A stretch of 64,000 nt of DNA from Amoebophrya sp. A120 (Eukaryota > Sar > Dinophyceae > Syndiniales > Amoebophryaceae): NCBI GenBank assembly GCA_905178155.1, contig CAJINV010000010.1, forward strand, positions 3,802,587 through 3,866,586, given 5' to 3'. Under the pieces are notes generated by a model. It searched no databases. It was not told the origin of the DNA and worked only from the letters and a program-made list of their open reading frames with translations. Below are positions 32,301 to 41,227 of the stretch, piece after piece (the stretch's first letter is position 1; each line of letters starts with the position of its first letter). Made by a program: the position numbers and the translations under genes.

Positions 32301-35267
32301 AAGACGAACACAACTACGACAAGCCTTGTCCTAAGGGTTGGCGAAGGAAAAAATCCGTGATTCTTCCCGACTGCTTCTTCTACCAGAATGTAAAAACCGG
32401 GGAAATCCGGGCCGAATGTCCACCCTCGATTGTTGCAGTAGAAGCAGGAAATGAAGTAAAAAACGGTGCGGAAACTACTACTATTACACAAGGACCAGCA
32501 GGTGCGGGAGGTTCCACTACATCCCCAAAGATAAATCAAGAAAACGCATCTTCAAGTCCCTCTTCCAGCGAGGCGGAGCTGTCGCCCTCGTATCAAATGC
32601 AAAAATCCCTGGAGGTCTGGAACAAAGCAACTTGTCATGCTAAATCTGGATCATGTAAAAATCTGTGTTGCATGATCGCCAAAAGCTGTCCACTTTTGAC
32701 CTAATAGAGAGGCAGTTTCTCATGCGCGATAGGTATGGTAGAACTGTGACAGAATCTGTCATGCTATGGCCTACATGCCAGACCTCCTGGGTCATGGAAA
32801 ACCTGCATGACAAGTCTGGCATTCTTCCAGACATCCAGGGATTTTTGCATGTGATACCTCGCGGCTCGTGACGAAATTCGGAAACTCCTGCTTGACAAAT
32901 CTATCGAAAGGAAAAATCCCTCCTCCCCATATCAAAGTGGCAATCTGTGTTGCGGGATTTGCGTACACAAATCAGCTTGGTCTTGCAGTATAGTAGTGCA
33001 GGCAGATACAAAGCCTGGAAGGGGCTAGCTAGAGGTGGGCGCCCAGCATGGCAGACGTGTGCCCTTTTGGCGCAGCAGCATTACAAATCGCCTGCGCAAA
33101 GCGGCGAAAGCTCTGGCTTTGCTCTCTTGCAAGACAAACCTGATTTGTGACCACAAATCAGCAACACAAATTTTCAAAAGGATGCCTTTTCGATATGGGG
33201 AGGGGGGATTTTTCCTTTTGATAAAATCGCATGGAAAACCTGTCGGAAAAGAAGATTCTCACTAATTTCCGCGATTGGGTACTTTCTTATCCAGCGTCTA
33301 GGTGTAATTAGACTTACTCACATCAAGAACCAGCACAGCGGCTTGCTGTGGCTATACTATGAATGAAAAAAGTACAAGTAGTTGTTTTAGATTATCAGTC
33401 AGAACTGCCTGTAGATACAACCTAACCGCCGGAGGACGTTGGTCGTGTGCGGAAGAACTTTTCACTCTTCAAAAACTGTCTTTCACAGATCCACAAAGAG
33501 AAGCCCAGTCGGGAATCCGTGCTCGCCGTGCTCCACTACCTCCGAGAAACGCGATATGGGAGTGTCAGGATTGAAATCGTCAGAGTTGAAATAGTTTGTC
33601 ATGCATAAAACGGAGACCAGTTGGAGCCCAGTTCCCAATTGGCGCATGACAAATCTGGGTAGGGCCGAAATCCAGTTTGTAATGCTGTTTGGGTAAGGAC
33701 GGCGCCTTTTGTCATACTACTTTAGCAGCTCTTTTTCTACCCCTCAACAGGCTTACAATCTGCCTCCCTTGCCTACTCTGCAATACAGGCACTTTGTGGG
33801 TTGCATTTTATGCATCACAAACTATTTCAACTTTGATGATTTCAATCCTGACGCTTCCATACGCGACACGTCTCCTTAGACGAGCAGCGCGTCCTGCATA
33901 TCCTGAGTAAAAACGTACCCACACCAGAGTCAAGATGGAAAGTCTGCTAGACAAATCGGCCAACTTTGCTTGTTTCGCATGACAAATTTGGACGCGTAGT
34001 GTAGTGCTGTTTGAGCTAGTTCAGCAGCATTACAGATCTAGTCTCTCATGCTGATTGGAGCATGACAAATTTCAAAACACCTTTAGAAAATGCTTCTCAT
34101 GGGGCTCCGCATGACAAACATTTTAAGCATGCAGATTTGCATGACAACTATGGTGTGGGTACGTTTTTACTCAGGATACTGCAGTGGCAGCAGCTAGCGG
34201 AAGGGCTCGCCAATGATAGTAGTACAAGTAATTCTAGCTGCCAGGATACAAAAGCAAGAACCAAGACCAAGAGCACGAAGACGTTCTTGCAGCTCAAGAA
34301 CACCCCGCCTCCGCTCACCGCCCCGCTCCCCTCCCTCCCGTCGAAACCCAGCAAGATAAGGCAAATCATGGACCAGAAACTGCCGAACCGGCCGACCGAA
34401 ATCCCGGAACACGGCATGATGTGCGACATTCTGTGGTCCGACCCGGACCCCAACACGGTGTTTTGGCGGGAAAACGAGCGGGGGGTGAGTTTCTGCTTCG
34501 GGCAGAACGTCGTGGACGCATTCTGCAAGAAGTACAACATGGACCTGGTCTGCCGGGCGCACCAGGCGGTCTCCGACGGGTATTGGTTTTTCGCGAGGAA
34601 AAAGGTGGTCACGGTTTTTTCCGCCCCGGATTACTGTGGCGAAATGCAGAACGACGGGGCGGTGTTGAGCGTCAGCAAGGACTTGAGCTGCAAGTTCAAA
34701 GTGCTCAAAAGCAACCACCGGCAGGAAAGCATGATTCGAAGTACAGTTTGATACAATATTATTTTTAGGCGGCTCTGAAAGATGGTCAAATTTGAATCTA
34801 CGAAGACAAACTTGTCATGCGAAACAACCAAAGCTGGTGGATTTGTATAACAGATTTCGCATCTTGACAAACGATAATTCAGGTCTCCACGGGCGCCAAA
34901 CGCGACAGTTTGACATGGAGAAGCTGCTTTCCACAGGGGAACTGGAGTACCTTATGCATTGCAAATATGTCTCGGTCCTCTGGAAGAGTGCAATAAACTT
35001 GTGATGCGCATTCCACAACACACACAATCACAAATCTCTCGTGCATGAGCAGCAAAAGTTGCCCACTTTCTGTCACCAACATGGGGGATTTGTCATGCGG
35101 ATTAGGCATTGCGGAGCCTATGCCTACCTCTCGAAACCTGTGATGCTGGGGCTCCCATGCCAGACATTCTGTGATGTCATGCAAGAACAGCATGACAGAC
35201 CCGCCAGACATGTTTGCATTTGATACACCTCGACGAGCAGCCAAAGAAAAAGGCGAAGAAGATGTAG
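23353..35267 (+). CDS. Giant PP1-type Ser/Thr phosphatase with split catalytic domain
   Basis: Exons: 23353-23477, 23756-24630, 24780-24834, 25734-26650, 26930-26950, 27212-28651, 28908-28941, 29249-29341, 29643-29779, 29929-29987, 30240-30328, 30521-30636, 30857-30973, 31136-31542, 31822-31882, 32148-32590, 32857-32901, 33224-33278, 33489-33554, 33862-33898, 34179-34740, 34883-34952, 35226-35267; about 1,920 residues. Catalytic motifs in order: [45 protein letters not shown], then after about 450 extra residues [38 protein letters not shown] and SAPDYCGEM. All metal-binding residues of PP1 are present. The insertion carries acidic, Lys-rich and Ser-rich tracts and a WW-like motif (CPKGW ... 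[16 protein letters not shown]). The N-terminal 1,100 residues are low-complexity. The start MGAWQSS fits an N-myristoylation signal, but joining exons 1 and 2 at the usual introner boundary leaves a one-base frame offset, so the start is uncertain. Confidence 0.88.
23478..23755. mobile_element. Introner, family A, near the 5' end of the phosphatase gene
   Basis: TIR TATCCTGAGGAAAAACGTAC against a right end finishing GATGTTTCTACATATGATA. Duplication TTACT. Unlike the others, exact removal shifts the frame by one relative to the MGAWQSS start. Confidence 0.88.
24631..24779. mobile_element. Introner, family C, in phosphatase gene
   Basis: TIR TATCCTGTGCAAAAGTATCG against CGATACTTTTGCAGTTCATA. 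Duplication TCTTG. Removal joins VVDHDL to AYEADAEG. Confidence 0.92.
24835..25733 (+). other. Probable canonical GT-AG intron, 899 bp
   Basis: Donor GAAGAG|GTAACA and acceptor TCTCCAG|GACGAA lie in phase 0 and join acidic stretches (GAEEE to DESSAAEDD). No introner is seen inside. The long size leaves room for another exon arrangement. Confidence 0.6.
26651..26929. mobile_element. Introner, family A, in phosphatase gene
   Basis: TIR TATCCTGAGTAAAAACGTCC against GACGTTTTTACAAATGATA. Duplication GACCT. Removal joins DEHALDL to HAAAS. The 21-bp exon that follows is among the shortest in the gene. Confidence 0.93.
26951..27211. mobile_element. Introner, family B (forward), in phosphatase gene
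   Basis: TIR TATCAATTGCAAATATGTCT against AGACATTTTTGCAATCCATA. Duplication CTTCA. Removal joins HAAAS to KVAGISAML. Confidence 0.93.
28652..28907. mobile_element. Introner, family B (forward), in phosphatase gene
   Basis: TIR TATCAACTGCAAAAATGTCT against CATTTTTGCACTTGATA. Duplication CAAGG. Removal joins SPKCK to EFVDNFL. Here GT-AG boundaries are possible within the duplication. Confidence 0.92.
28942..29248. mobile_element. Introner, family G, in phosphatase gene
   Basis: The left TIR begins TATGGAAGCGTCAGGTTTGA and continues about 20 bp; the right end mirrors it, finishing TGACACTTCCATA. Duplication AGCTC. Removal joins FLRKL to LSNIGKPY. Confidence 0.94.
29342..29642. mobile_element. 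Introner, family A, in phosphatase gene
   Basis: TIR TATCCTAAGCAAACACGTCC against GACGTTTTTACACAGGATA. Duplication CATGA. Removal joins KYAHM to IVQDQPMFL, conserved before the GDIHG motif. Confidence 0.94.
29780..29928. mobile_element. Introner, family C, in phosphatase gene
   Basis: TIR TATCCTGTGCAAAAGTATTG against CGATACTTTTGCAGTTCATA. Duplication CTTGT/CGTGT. Removal joins PPTANYL to FLGDYVDRG, matching PP1 exactly. Confidence 0.95.
29988..30239. mobile_element. Introner, family B (forward), in phosphatase gene
   Basis: TIR TATGGATTGCAAATATGTCT against AGACATTTTTGCATTTGATA. Duplication CCTAC. Removal joins SLETMCL to [12 protein letters not shown]. Confidence 0.95.
30329..30520 (+). other. 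Canonical GT-AG intron containing a decayed family C introner
   Basis: Donor TACG|GTACTG and acceptor CTATCAG|GTTTCC join KLYG to FHDECK exactly as in PP1. Inside, from about 30348 to 30490, lie family C sequences (GTGCAAAAGTATCGTACTTG and CAATACGAGTACGATG) without intact termini. Confidence 0.85.
30637..30856. mobile_element. Introner, family E, in phosphatase gene
   Basis: TIR TATGCAAGAAAAAAACTGTG against CACAGTTTTTTTCTTGCATA. Duplication CGCAC. Removal joins KIFCAH to GGLSTEMF, restoring the HGGLS motif. Confidence 0.95.
30974..31135. mobile_element. Introner, family C, in phosphatase gene
   Basis: TIR TACGCATTGCAAAAGTATCG against TACTTTTGCACAGGATA. Duplication CAGCT/CAGGT. Removal joins DSDSS to SLSVDLDA. 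Confidence 0.9.
31543..31821. mobile_element. Introner, family A, in phosphatase gene
   Basis: TIR TATCCTCCGTAAAAACATCC against GACGTTTTTACTCAGGATA. Duplication GAAGA. Removal joins EKKRKK to [11 protein letters not shown]. Confidence 0.93.
31883..32147. mobile_element. Introner, family B (reverse), in phosphatase gene
   Basis: TIR TATCAATTGGAAATATGTCT against CAGAAACTTTTGCGATGCATA. Duplication ACGAG. Removal joins ELLMEDE to QRRLMRA. Confidence 0.92.
32591..32856. mobile_element. Introner, family B (forward), in phosphatase gene
   Basis: TIR TATCAAATGCAAAAATCCCT against AGGGATTTTTGCATGTGATA; both arms carry the same change relative to other B copies (CCCTGGA). Duplication CCTCG. Removal joins AELSPS to RLVTKFGN. 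Confidence 0.92.
32902..33223. mobile_element. Introner, family D, in phosphatase gene
   Basis: TIR TATCGAAAGGAAAAATCCCT against GGGGATTTTTCCTTTTGATA. Duplication AAATC. Removal joins NSCLTN to RMENLSEKK. Confidence 0.92.
33279..33488 (+). other. Canonical GT-AG intron, 210 bp
   Basis: Donor GATTGG|GTACTT, acceptor TTTCACAG|ATCCAC, phase 0, joining NFRDW to [11 protein letters not shown]. No introner signature inside. Confidence 0.8.
33555..33861. mobile_element. Introner, family G, in phosphatase gene
   Basis: TIR TATGGGAGTGTCAGGATTGA against TTCAATCCTGACGCTTCCATA. Duplication CGCGA. Removal joins YLRETR to HVSLDEQ. Confidence 0.94.
33899..34178. mobile_element. Introner, family A, in phosphatase gene
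   Basis: TIR TATCCTGAGTAAAAACGTAC against GTACGTTTTTACTCAGGATA. Duplication CTGCA. Removal joins EQRVLQ to WQQLAEGL. Confidence 0.94.
34741..34882 (+). other. Canonical GT-AG intron with a decayed family A half-element
   Basis: Donor CGAA|GTACAG and acceptor ATTCAG|GTCTCC join ESMIR to [11 protein letters not shown]. About 34800-34867 matches the right half of reverse-oriented family A elements (ACTTGTCATGCGAAACAACC and following) but has no TIR. Confidence 0.8.
34953..35225. mobile_element. Introner, family B (forward), last intron of phosphatase gene
   Basis: TIR TATGCATTGCAAATATGTCT against AGACATGTTTGCATTTGATA. Duplication TACCT/CACCT. Removal joins GELEYL to [11 protein letters not shown] and the stop. 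Confidence 0.92.
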
Positions 35268-36743
35268 TTCGCACCGGAGGTGTAGAAGCTGCACCCCGAG
35301 CTGCGACTTCTCATGCGGCTGCCTATTTTTTTTTTTATGCAAGGAAGAAAATAGAATATACGATATGGAGAAGTCTACAAAATCTAACGAGAAAATAACA
35401 GTTTTCTATTACCAAAGCCGAAGATGAAGATCCGTCTGTTACGGTCTTTTATGCCCAACAACATTCATCCTAAATGTCTTCACAGCGCGAGGAACAATGC
35501 AGAGAGCGCGTGCAGCAGCTCCGTGTGAGGTAGGCACTTCAGGTGCCTGGGCCATGTGAAGATTTTTTTTCATCTCACAGGGTCCTTCTAGCTCGTATAA
35601 GTCGAACGGATTCTTGCGCGCAAATTTATAAAATGAAATGCTGAAAGTGAAATTTTTCCAAGGTGACACGAATTATCGATGACGATGCGATTGACTGCTT
35701 TATTGCCATTGTTCACTTAGGCATGGAGTGACCTAGCAGGGGCTTTTACAGGCGGTTGGTGTTCATTCTGTGCATTAGTAGTAGTCTTTCAGTTAAGAGT
35801 CATCGTCCTCTCCTGTGATTTGATGAAAAAAGCAATACACTGAAACATTTTGTATTGTGGCAGGCAGAGTTGGAAGCAAGGCAGAGAGACCATCTCTGTC
35901 ATGCCCGAATAAATCGAGTTATTGTTTCCGCCCCTACTTGCGATTTCTCTGGCAGCTTATGCTTAACTTTATAATTTACTTTATAAATGTATTCTCGTTC
36001 GTGATGTCCGTCAGTCCAATGAAAATGGCAAAAGTGAATATTTAGATACCTTTCGCATGATTTCCCCTAGAGTACGTAGGTTCTTGGTCGACGTGCGTGA
36101 TGTTCTTCGTACAAATCCCGTTCGCATCATGGATTGAAGCTTTTCACACTTCGTGTATTAAATGTCGTTCTAAATGAGTATATTTTTTGCAGTTGCGGCA
36201 AAGCGGGGTCGTTGTACTTCTACACGCTCAGCATTGAAAGGGGCAGTAGGATACTCGTCTCAAATATTTCTCCTCTACCGTCGTCGTTCTGGGGGGTCGT
36301 AAACATCTGCTAGATAGAAGCGAATCGTCCTCCGTCGTTGTACACCGGAACGTCGCGTACAGAAAAACTGTCCATAAAGCTTTTTGACATTCGTTTTCGT
36401 AGGCTAGTATATATAAAGATCCTTGTCGTTTTAGTTGTTCGGGATGTAGTTCTAGCGCAGCAGAAATCGAGCCCGCAAGAACTGTCTGAATTTGAGTATT
36501 AAAAAATATGAGTATTTGTGGTACGACAAACAGGAAACTTTTTTTTCCTTCTCTGCCCTCACGGACTATAGACGAGAACAAGGAAATACAACGCAAAAAT
36601 CAACCAGCTCGAAGAGGATTTTTCTACCACGACATCGCCGGTCGTGTACTAAGTAGTTGTACAGCGAATCAGCGACAAATCGTAGCGAAAAAACAAATTA
36701 CAGCAAGCACTTCGCCTGCGAAACCAAGAACAAATCCAAAATC
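35268..36743. other. Stretch without recognised gene
   Basis: No gene, introner or strong repeat is seen. It should contain the 3' UTR of the phosphatase gene. Short open frames on both strands lack family signatures. Confidence 0.4.
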
Positions 36744-36995
36744 ATGCCGATCCACAAGTCTACTACTTCCATTGCGCGCGTCGCAACGACTGCCGCCCTT
36801 GCGGTGGTCCCCCTCGGGGGGGGGGGGGTGTTTTCGGAGCAAAAATTGGTCCCGCGGCTGCTACGCATGAGTGGGCCGGAAGCGAGACTTCCCCGGCCGG
36901 ATTCACGGAAGTGGACCGCGTCTTATGGACTGCGAATTTTTAGGGCTGCTACCAATCTTGCTCTGCAACTACTGGAAGATTATCTTTGGTACTAG
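36744..36995 (+). CDS. Candidate small Ala/Gly-rich protein, frame changes at a 13-G run
   Basis: The ATG at 36744 opens MPIHKSTTSIARVATTAALA, which reaches a run of 13 G at about 36816-36828. In the annotated frame the sequence continues to TAG 36993-36995 with Arg/Leu-rich residues. With one more or two fewer G the frame reads VFGAKIGPAAATHEWAGSET and on to a TAG near 36943, which looks more protein-like. A homopolymer error or a splice near here is likely. Family unknown. Confidence 0.3.
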   Translation: MPIHKSTTSIARVATTAALAVVPLGGGGVFSEQKLVPRLLRMSGPEARLPRPDSRKWTASYGLRIFRAATNLALQLLEDYLWY

Positions 36996-37283
36996 AAGTG
37001 TATATGCTTAGGTCGCAAGAACTACCCAGGAGTGAGCTCTCAGCTCTGTGATGCATGTTCTTCCCCAAGAATGATTGCACGGTCGTGCGCCGAGCTGCGT
37101 GCCACTCTGACACCACGACAAACCGCTCAACGTCAATCTGTCATGCTTGGAAATCTGTATATTCGAGTTTCGTCACGATCATCTTCATCCACGAATCAAT
37201 TAGCATCGCATAAATTTTAAGAATTTCAAAGCAGACCTGGGCAGCAGCTTTATTGCAGTGCATACGTGCGTCGCGCTGCGAAC

Positions 37284-37799
37284 ATGAAGGCGACGGCCGC
37301 GTCGAGGGCTTCGCGTGTGGGCAAGAAGAAGTCCTCGAAGGCGCGTGCGGAGAAAGCCAAGGCTTCGGTTGTCTCCGGGACCAGTACTTCCATCACGGCG
37401 AAGAAGAAAGCTGCGCAGGCACCTCAATCGGCGTTTGGAGGTCCGGCAGCCGAGCCTCAAAATGCTGCCGAAGCTGCCAAGGGTGCGGCGGGAGTCCGTA
37501 AGGCGGCGGCTAAGGCGGCGCCCGCAGTAGGGGCCGCAGTAGGGGCCGCTGCTATCGCTGCCGTTCCCGAGGCCGCGCCAGCGGTCCTCGAAGCTGCCGC
37601 TCCCGCCACAGCCGCAAGTCGCGAAGCAGCAGCTCTCGGAGCTTCCGCAGGTGATGCGTTTAACGAAGTCAAATGGTCGGCGCCCTTGGCCACAATTTAT
37701 TGGGTAATGGGCCATTTTTTTTTTGATTTTGGTGACTGGGCCGTTCCTGCTCTAAGCGCTGAGTGGAACTCTGCGCAGAAACTTCCTCTCTATAGATGA
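37284..37799 (+). CDS. Ala-rich basic protein, 171 residues
   Basis: The ATG at 37284 (AACATGAAG) starts a basic N-terminus (MKATAASRASRVGKKKSSKA) rich in Lys, Arg and Ser, then an Ala-rich segment (AAVGAAAIAAVPEAAPAVLE) at about residues 85-110 and an aromatic C-terminus (IYWVMGHFFFDFGDWAVPAL). Strong codon bias and an uninterrupted frame support coding. No family is recognised. The basic N-terminus recalls chromatin proteins, but the hydrophobic C-terminal half does not fit them. A frame on the opposite strand also stays open because of the GC/GCC repeats. Confidence 0.55.
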   Translation: MKATAASRASRVGKKKSSKARAEKAKASVVSGTSTSITAKKKAAQAPQSAFGGPAAEPQNAAEAAKGAAGVRKAAAKAAPAVGAAVGAAAIAAVPEAAPAVLEAAAPATAASREAAALGASAGDAFNEVKWSAPLATIYWVMGHFFFDFGDWAVPALSAEWNSAQKLPLYR

Positions 37800-38661
37800 G
37801 AACCCTTTAGATGAGAACGATTGATTGATTCAGTTTTGCATCGCTAGCAACGTGTATCCTTCTCGTGCCTCTTGATCTTGACTAACCAAAATGCAAAAAC
37901 CAACCGATCTACGTAGTAAGTTAGCTGCCTATAATAATCATCTACCTGCTTGTGTGCGCCACGCCTTCGACCATCAAGAGATCAAGCTATGGTAGCATGA
38001 GAGACGAGAAAGCCAGCCACGCACGCTTATTTCCTGCTCATTGCGTTTCTACCTTCAATTTCTTTTCCAATCATTTGTTATCAGAAAAAGTCAAAGCTGT
38101 CATTCGCATTTTCAATCTTTTCATTGTGCTTTACGTTTACCTTCGCCACACACTGCGCATCTTTGTACTTCCTTTCTCCTTTAAAAAGCAAACAAAACCT
38201 CCGTCATAGCACTAGCTGTTGTTGTAGCTGTCGGAACTTCTCTGCACGAAAAATGTTACACGTAGAATTTTTACCATCATCATCAGCAAAGTTGTCCCCA
38301 ACTACTCGTGAAGAGGCGACGAATTTATTTGAGTTTGATTTAATATTAGATTTAGTAACAGCTCCACCTCCAACCTTCAAGGAAGTTACCAAGACAGTTA
38401 ATAGAGCGTTTTCTTAGAGAAATTATTACATCGCCCGCCTTATCCAGGCCCGTGGTCGTGCCACAAGGGAAGCCATTCTCTTCTGTGGGTAAGATGACCA
38501 AGAACCTCCCGACCCGTGGAGGCATGATCTACTTAAATAATATGAATCGTTCTCGCCTACCCAAAGAAGTAAGCAAACCTTAAATCTTACCCGAGCCTTA
38601 TCCAGGCTGCCGAGAAATAAAGTCGCAGCGCCAACAAGAACAATTTAAGTACATGCATTGG
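37800..38661. other. Stretch without recognised gene, short CCTTATCCAGGC repeats
   Basis: No supported gene. The word CCTTATCCAGGC occurs near 38438, 38595 and 38803, each in a different flank. AT-rich sequence follows the Ala-rich gene. Confidence 0.4.
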
Positions 38662-38703
38662 GCCGTGAGTCTGGTCATCAAGCAGGATTAGGAATAAATA
38701 AGG
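38662..38703. repeat. 42-bp repeat, copy 1
   Basis: GCCGTGAGTCTGGTCATCAA then GCAGGATTAGGAATAAATAA followed by GG. It recurs at 40057-40098 with one substitution. Function unknown; it may mark conserved ends of a transcript or a small dispersed element. Confidence 0.8.
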
Positions 38704-38844
38704 CGCTAATTAAGCGGCTCTCCTCAGTGGCAGTCCTCACAGTCTCACCAATAAATACTTCGTAGTTGTATTTGTAAAACGATTTTCATTTTTCACTCAG
38801 TGCCTTATCCAGGCTGGTCCCACGACATGTAGAGACAACATATT

Positions 38845-39129
38845 TATGCAATGCGAATGTGTCTGGGTGGCCTGGAAAGTTGCAAGATTTTGCATGCTCG
38901 GCTGAATGCAGTCGCAAGAAACAAACCATTACGCCCGTGAAGATGCAGGGCCATTTCTTTATCTCGCAAAAAATTGATTTGTCAGCGCGCTCTTTGTCGT
39001 TACGCTAGGCGTAATACGCCCTCAAAAATGGCCAGCGTGCGTGGCTCCATATTGGAACATGCTTGCCATCGAGTTATTTAATATCATTTGCAACTTTCCA
39101 GAAGACCCAGACGTATTTGCATTCGACAC
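38845..39129. mobile_element. Decayed family B introner outside recognised genes
   Basis: The left end is TATGCAATGCGAATGTGTCT then GGGTGGCCTGGAAAGTTGC; the right end is CAACTTTCCAGAAGACCCAG then ACGTATTTGCATTCGACA. Both arms carry matching extra bases relative to other B copies. No 5-bp duplication is evident. It could lie in an intron of a gene not resolved here. Confidence 0.7.
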
Positions 39130-39419
39130 AGCAGCAAGCGCGACACGACGTCGGCCGATAGTCGACTACAATTCTAGTTCCTGCGAAGATGCGAAGTGGG
39201 AATCCACTTTGCTTCGGTAATCCTCTGTCCGGAAACGATGCGCACCGAGAGAAAAACAGGTACTGCATAGATTGATACAGTGCTGCTCTTCTAGCATTAG
39301 CGTGGATCATTTTGTGCCGTGGAGTTGTTATTCCCACTCCTGACTTTGTCGTTGCGAAGATGCACGAGAAAGAATCGTGCGGAAAACTATTGCAGAGCGC
39401 TGATATCTTCTTTTTGGAC

Positions 39420-39795
39420 TGCTGATCTGCCAGGGCCAATGCGATCGACACAAGAAGACAATCCAATTGGAAGCGTTCTTACATGCGAAGTAACACTCTC
39501 TGCGAAGTTGGCAATGCATGGAAGGCATTTTTGTACTGTTGTACAGTACTAGCCCATCTGATTATTCACAAATCCGCGATGCACAGACGACAAGGCTCGC
39601 GTGGGCCTCTCGGGCCACATTTGTAAAATAAATGAAGAAACCAAGAAAAAACACTTGTACAGGTAATCATGACTCGCCGTGTTTCTCGACCAGGACTAAC
39701 GCAATCGACAGACGAAGCTTATCGAAGTACAGTAGAAACATCCTACTTTGCGAAGTTGGCAACGACTGGAAGGTATAATTTTTGTACTCTTGTTG
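39420..39795 (+). repeat. Two diverged coding-like units
   Basis: About 39425-39541 and 39686-39800 can be translated as related peptides: both contain a Pro-Gly start, a QSTDE/RSTQED block, then AKLAxxGR and FCTxV. The nucleotides differ at many sites while the amino acids agree, which suggests selection on protein. No gene model was built. An exon duplication or two members of a small family are possible. Confidence 0.4.
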
Positions 39796-40056
39796 GCTAG
39801 AAGCAGAAGGCTTTGCATATAAAATTGTCAAAACAAGAACTGCGTACTTACCGTGGTATGTTGTCAATGTGCAATACAGATGAAACTAGGGACGACCAGC
39901 ACACTGGGGCTTTTGTGGTGCATGAACAAACTGAAGCGACTTTATATAAAACACCGTCACAGGTAACGTCTCACGGGGCCTGTTTTACTCTGCTCCTGCT
40001 ACCATCAACAGCGTAAGAAGCTTCTGGAGAAGAAGTCAGGCAGGTTCAGGTATTGT

Positions 40057-40098
40057 GCCGTGAGTCTGGTCGTCAAGCAGGATTAGGAATAAATAAGG
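40057..40098. repeat. 42-bp repeat, copy 2
   Basis: Same as 38662-38703 except G for A at one position. Confidence 0.8.
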
Positions 40099-41227
40099 GA
40101 CACACGACAATTCTTATACGCAGCTCTAGTTTAATATTCCCTACACTGCACGAGGAGGATTAAGATGAATCAGCCAGGATATAGTAGTGCGCGAAATTTT
40201 GTTTTTGTTGGACGTGGACCTGTGCGACGCGACTTCTTTTAAGTTTTTCCCGGGGAAGATCATACATAAAGCAGCAAAGTGCGGCGCCTTTGTTGTTTGC
40301 TGTTCTTATACGTCGAACAGCAAGCCCCCTGTACGTTGTTCCTGGAGGAAGATGCTATTTTGATGTTCGTGTGAAATGTTGCGACTTTTCATCTCTGGAA
40401 TGTGGACTATGTGTTTGCCACAACTTGAAGATCACATTCATCGTGAGGAACGTGACTGCAACGTCTTGTGCCATAATCTAAACCCGCAGCTCAGGTGTGG
40501 CAATCTCAAGATCTTGTGACGGCTAAAGTCGCGGCGATTTTGTCCCGCATCAAGAGCAGTATCAGGAACTATATCAACATGCGCCGCCCCGGTCGTCCTT
40601 TCGTAGTAAGTACGAATGATTTCACTGGAATAAGTACAGGTTGTATAAAAAAAAATCGCTTTCGCCATTCGTGATGAACTCGTCTATTTCGAACCTCGTT
40701 TTGATGTCGATTATCCAGCGTGGAAAACAAAAACTATTCGTCGCACTCGTCGTGGGAGCAAGGAGAAACAAAAGAAGATCCGCACTACATCGCTCTTCAA
40801 CTACGTCGACTTCTGCGATACATCAAGGTCCTTTTACACCTTTGTCGTTGGTACACTGAGTTGTAGATAATTCTCGGGTCGCAGCCATTTCTCGGTGTAC
40901 TTAAGTTAGTACAAATGGGCTCGTCCGCGAGCATCCAACCGCTATGGAGAAAGGACCAAGGCCATGTAAACTTGTTTATCGAAACTAAAAAAAGCGTTAG
41001 AAATTAGGGTAGCGCTTGTTCGTGGTTTATTTCTATCGCTTCAAAAAATTAAAATTTTCAATGACAATAGATAGGTTCTGTTCTTGAATTGACCGGCTTC
41101 ATTTGCTGTTGATCGAGTTTTGTTCCTGATGAAATCAGCTCTTGATTCTCTGCCACAACTAGAGGTTTGAAGAAATAACGAAATAAAGGCTATAAAGCTT
41201 GCTCAACCGCCAAAGTGATCGCCAAAC
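40099..41227. other. Stretch without recognised gene
   Basis: No supported gene. The region directly upstream of 41228 should hold the promoter of the long gene that follows. No core promoter element was recognised. Confidence 0.4.

Noticed and set aside
37284-37799. Histone-like or dinoflagellate viral nucleoprotein
   Set aside because: Only the N-terminus is basic; the C-terminal half is hydrophobic and aromatic, which does not fit those families.
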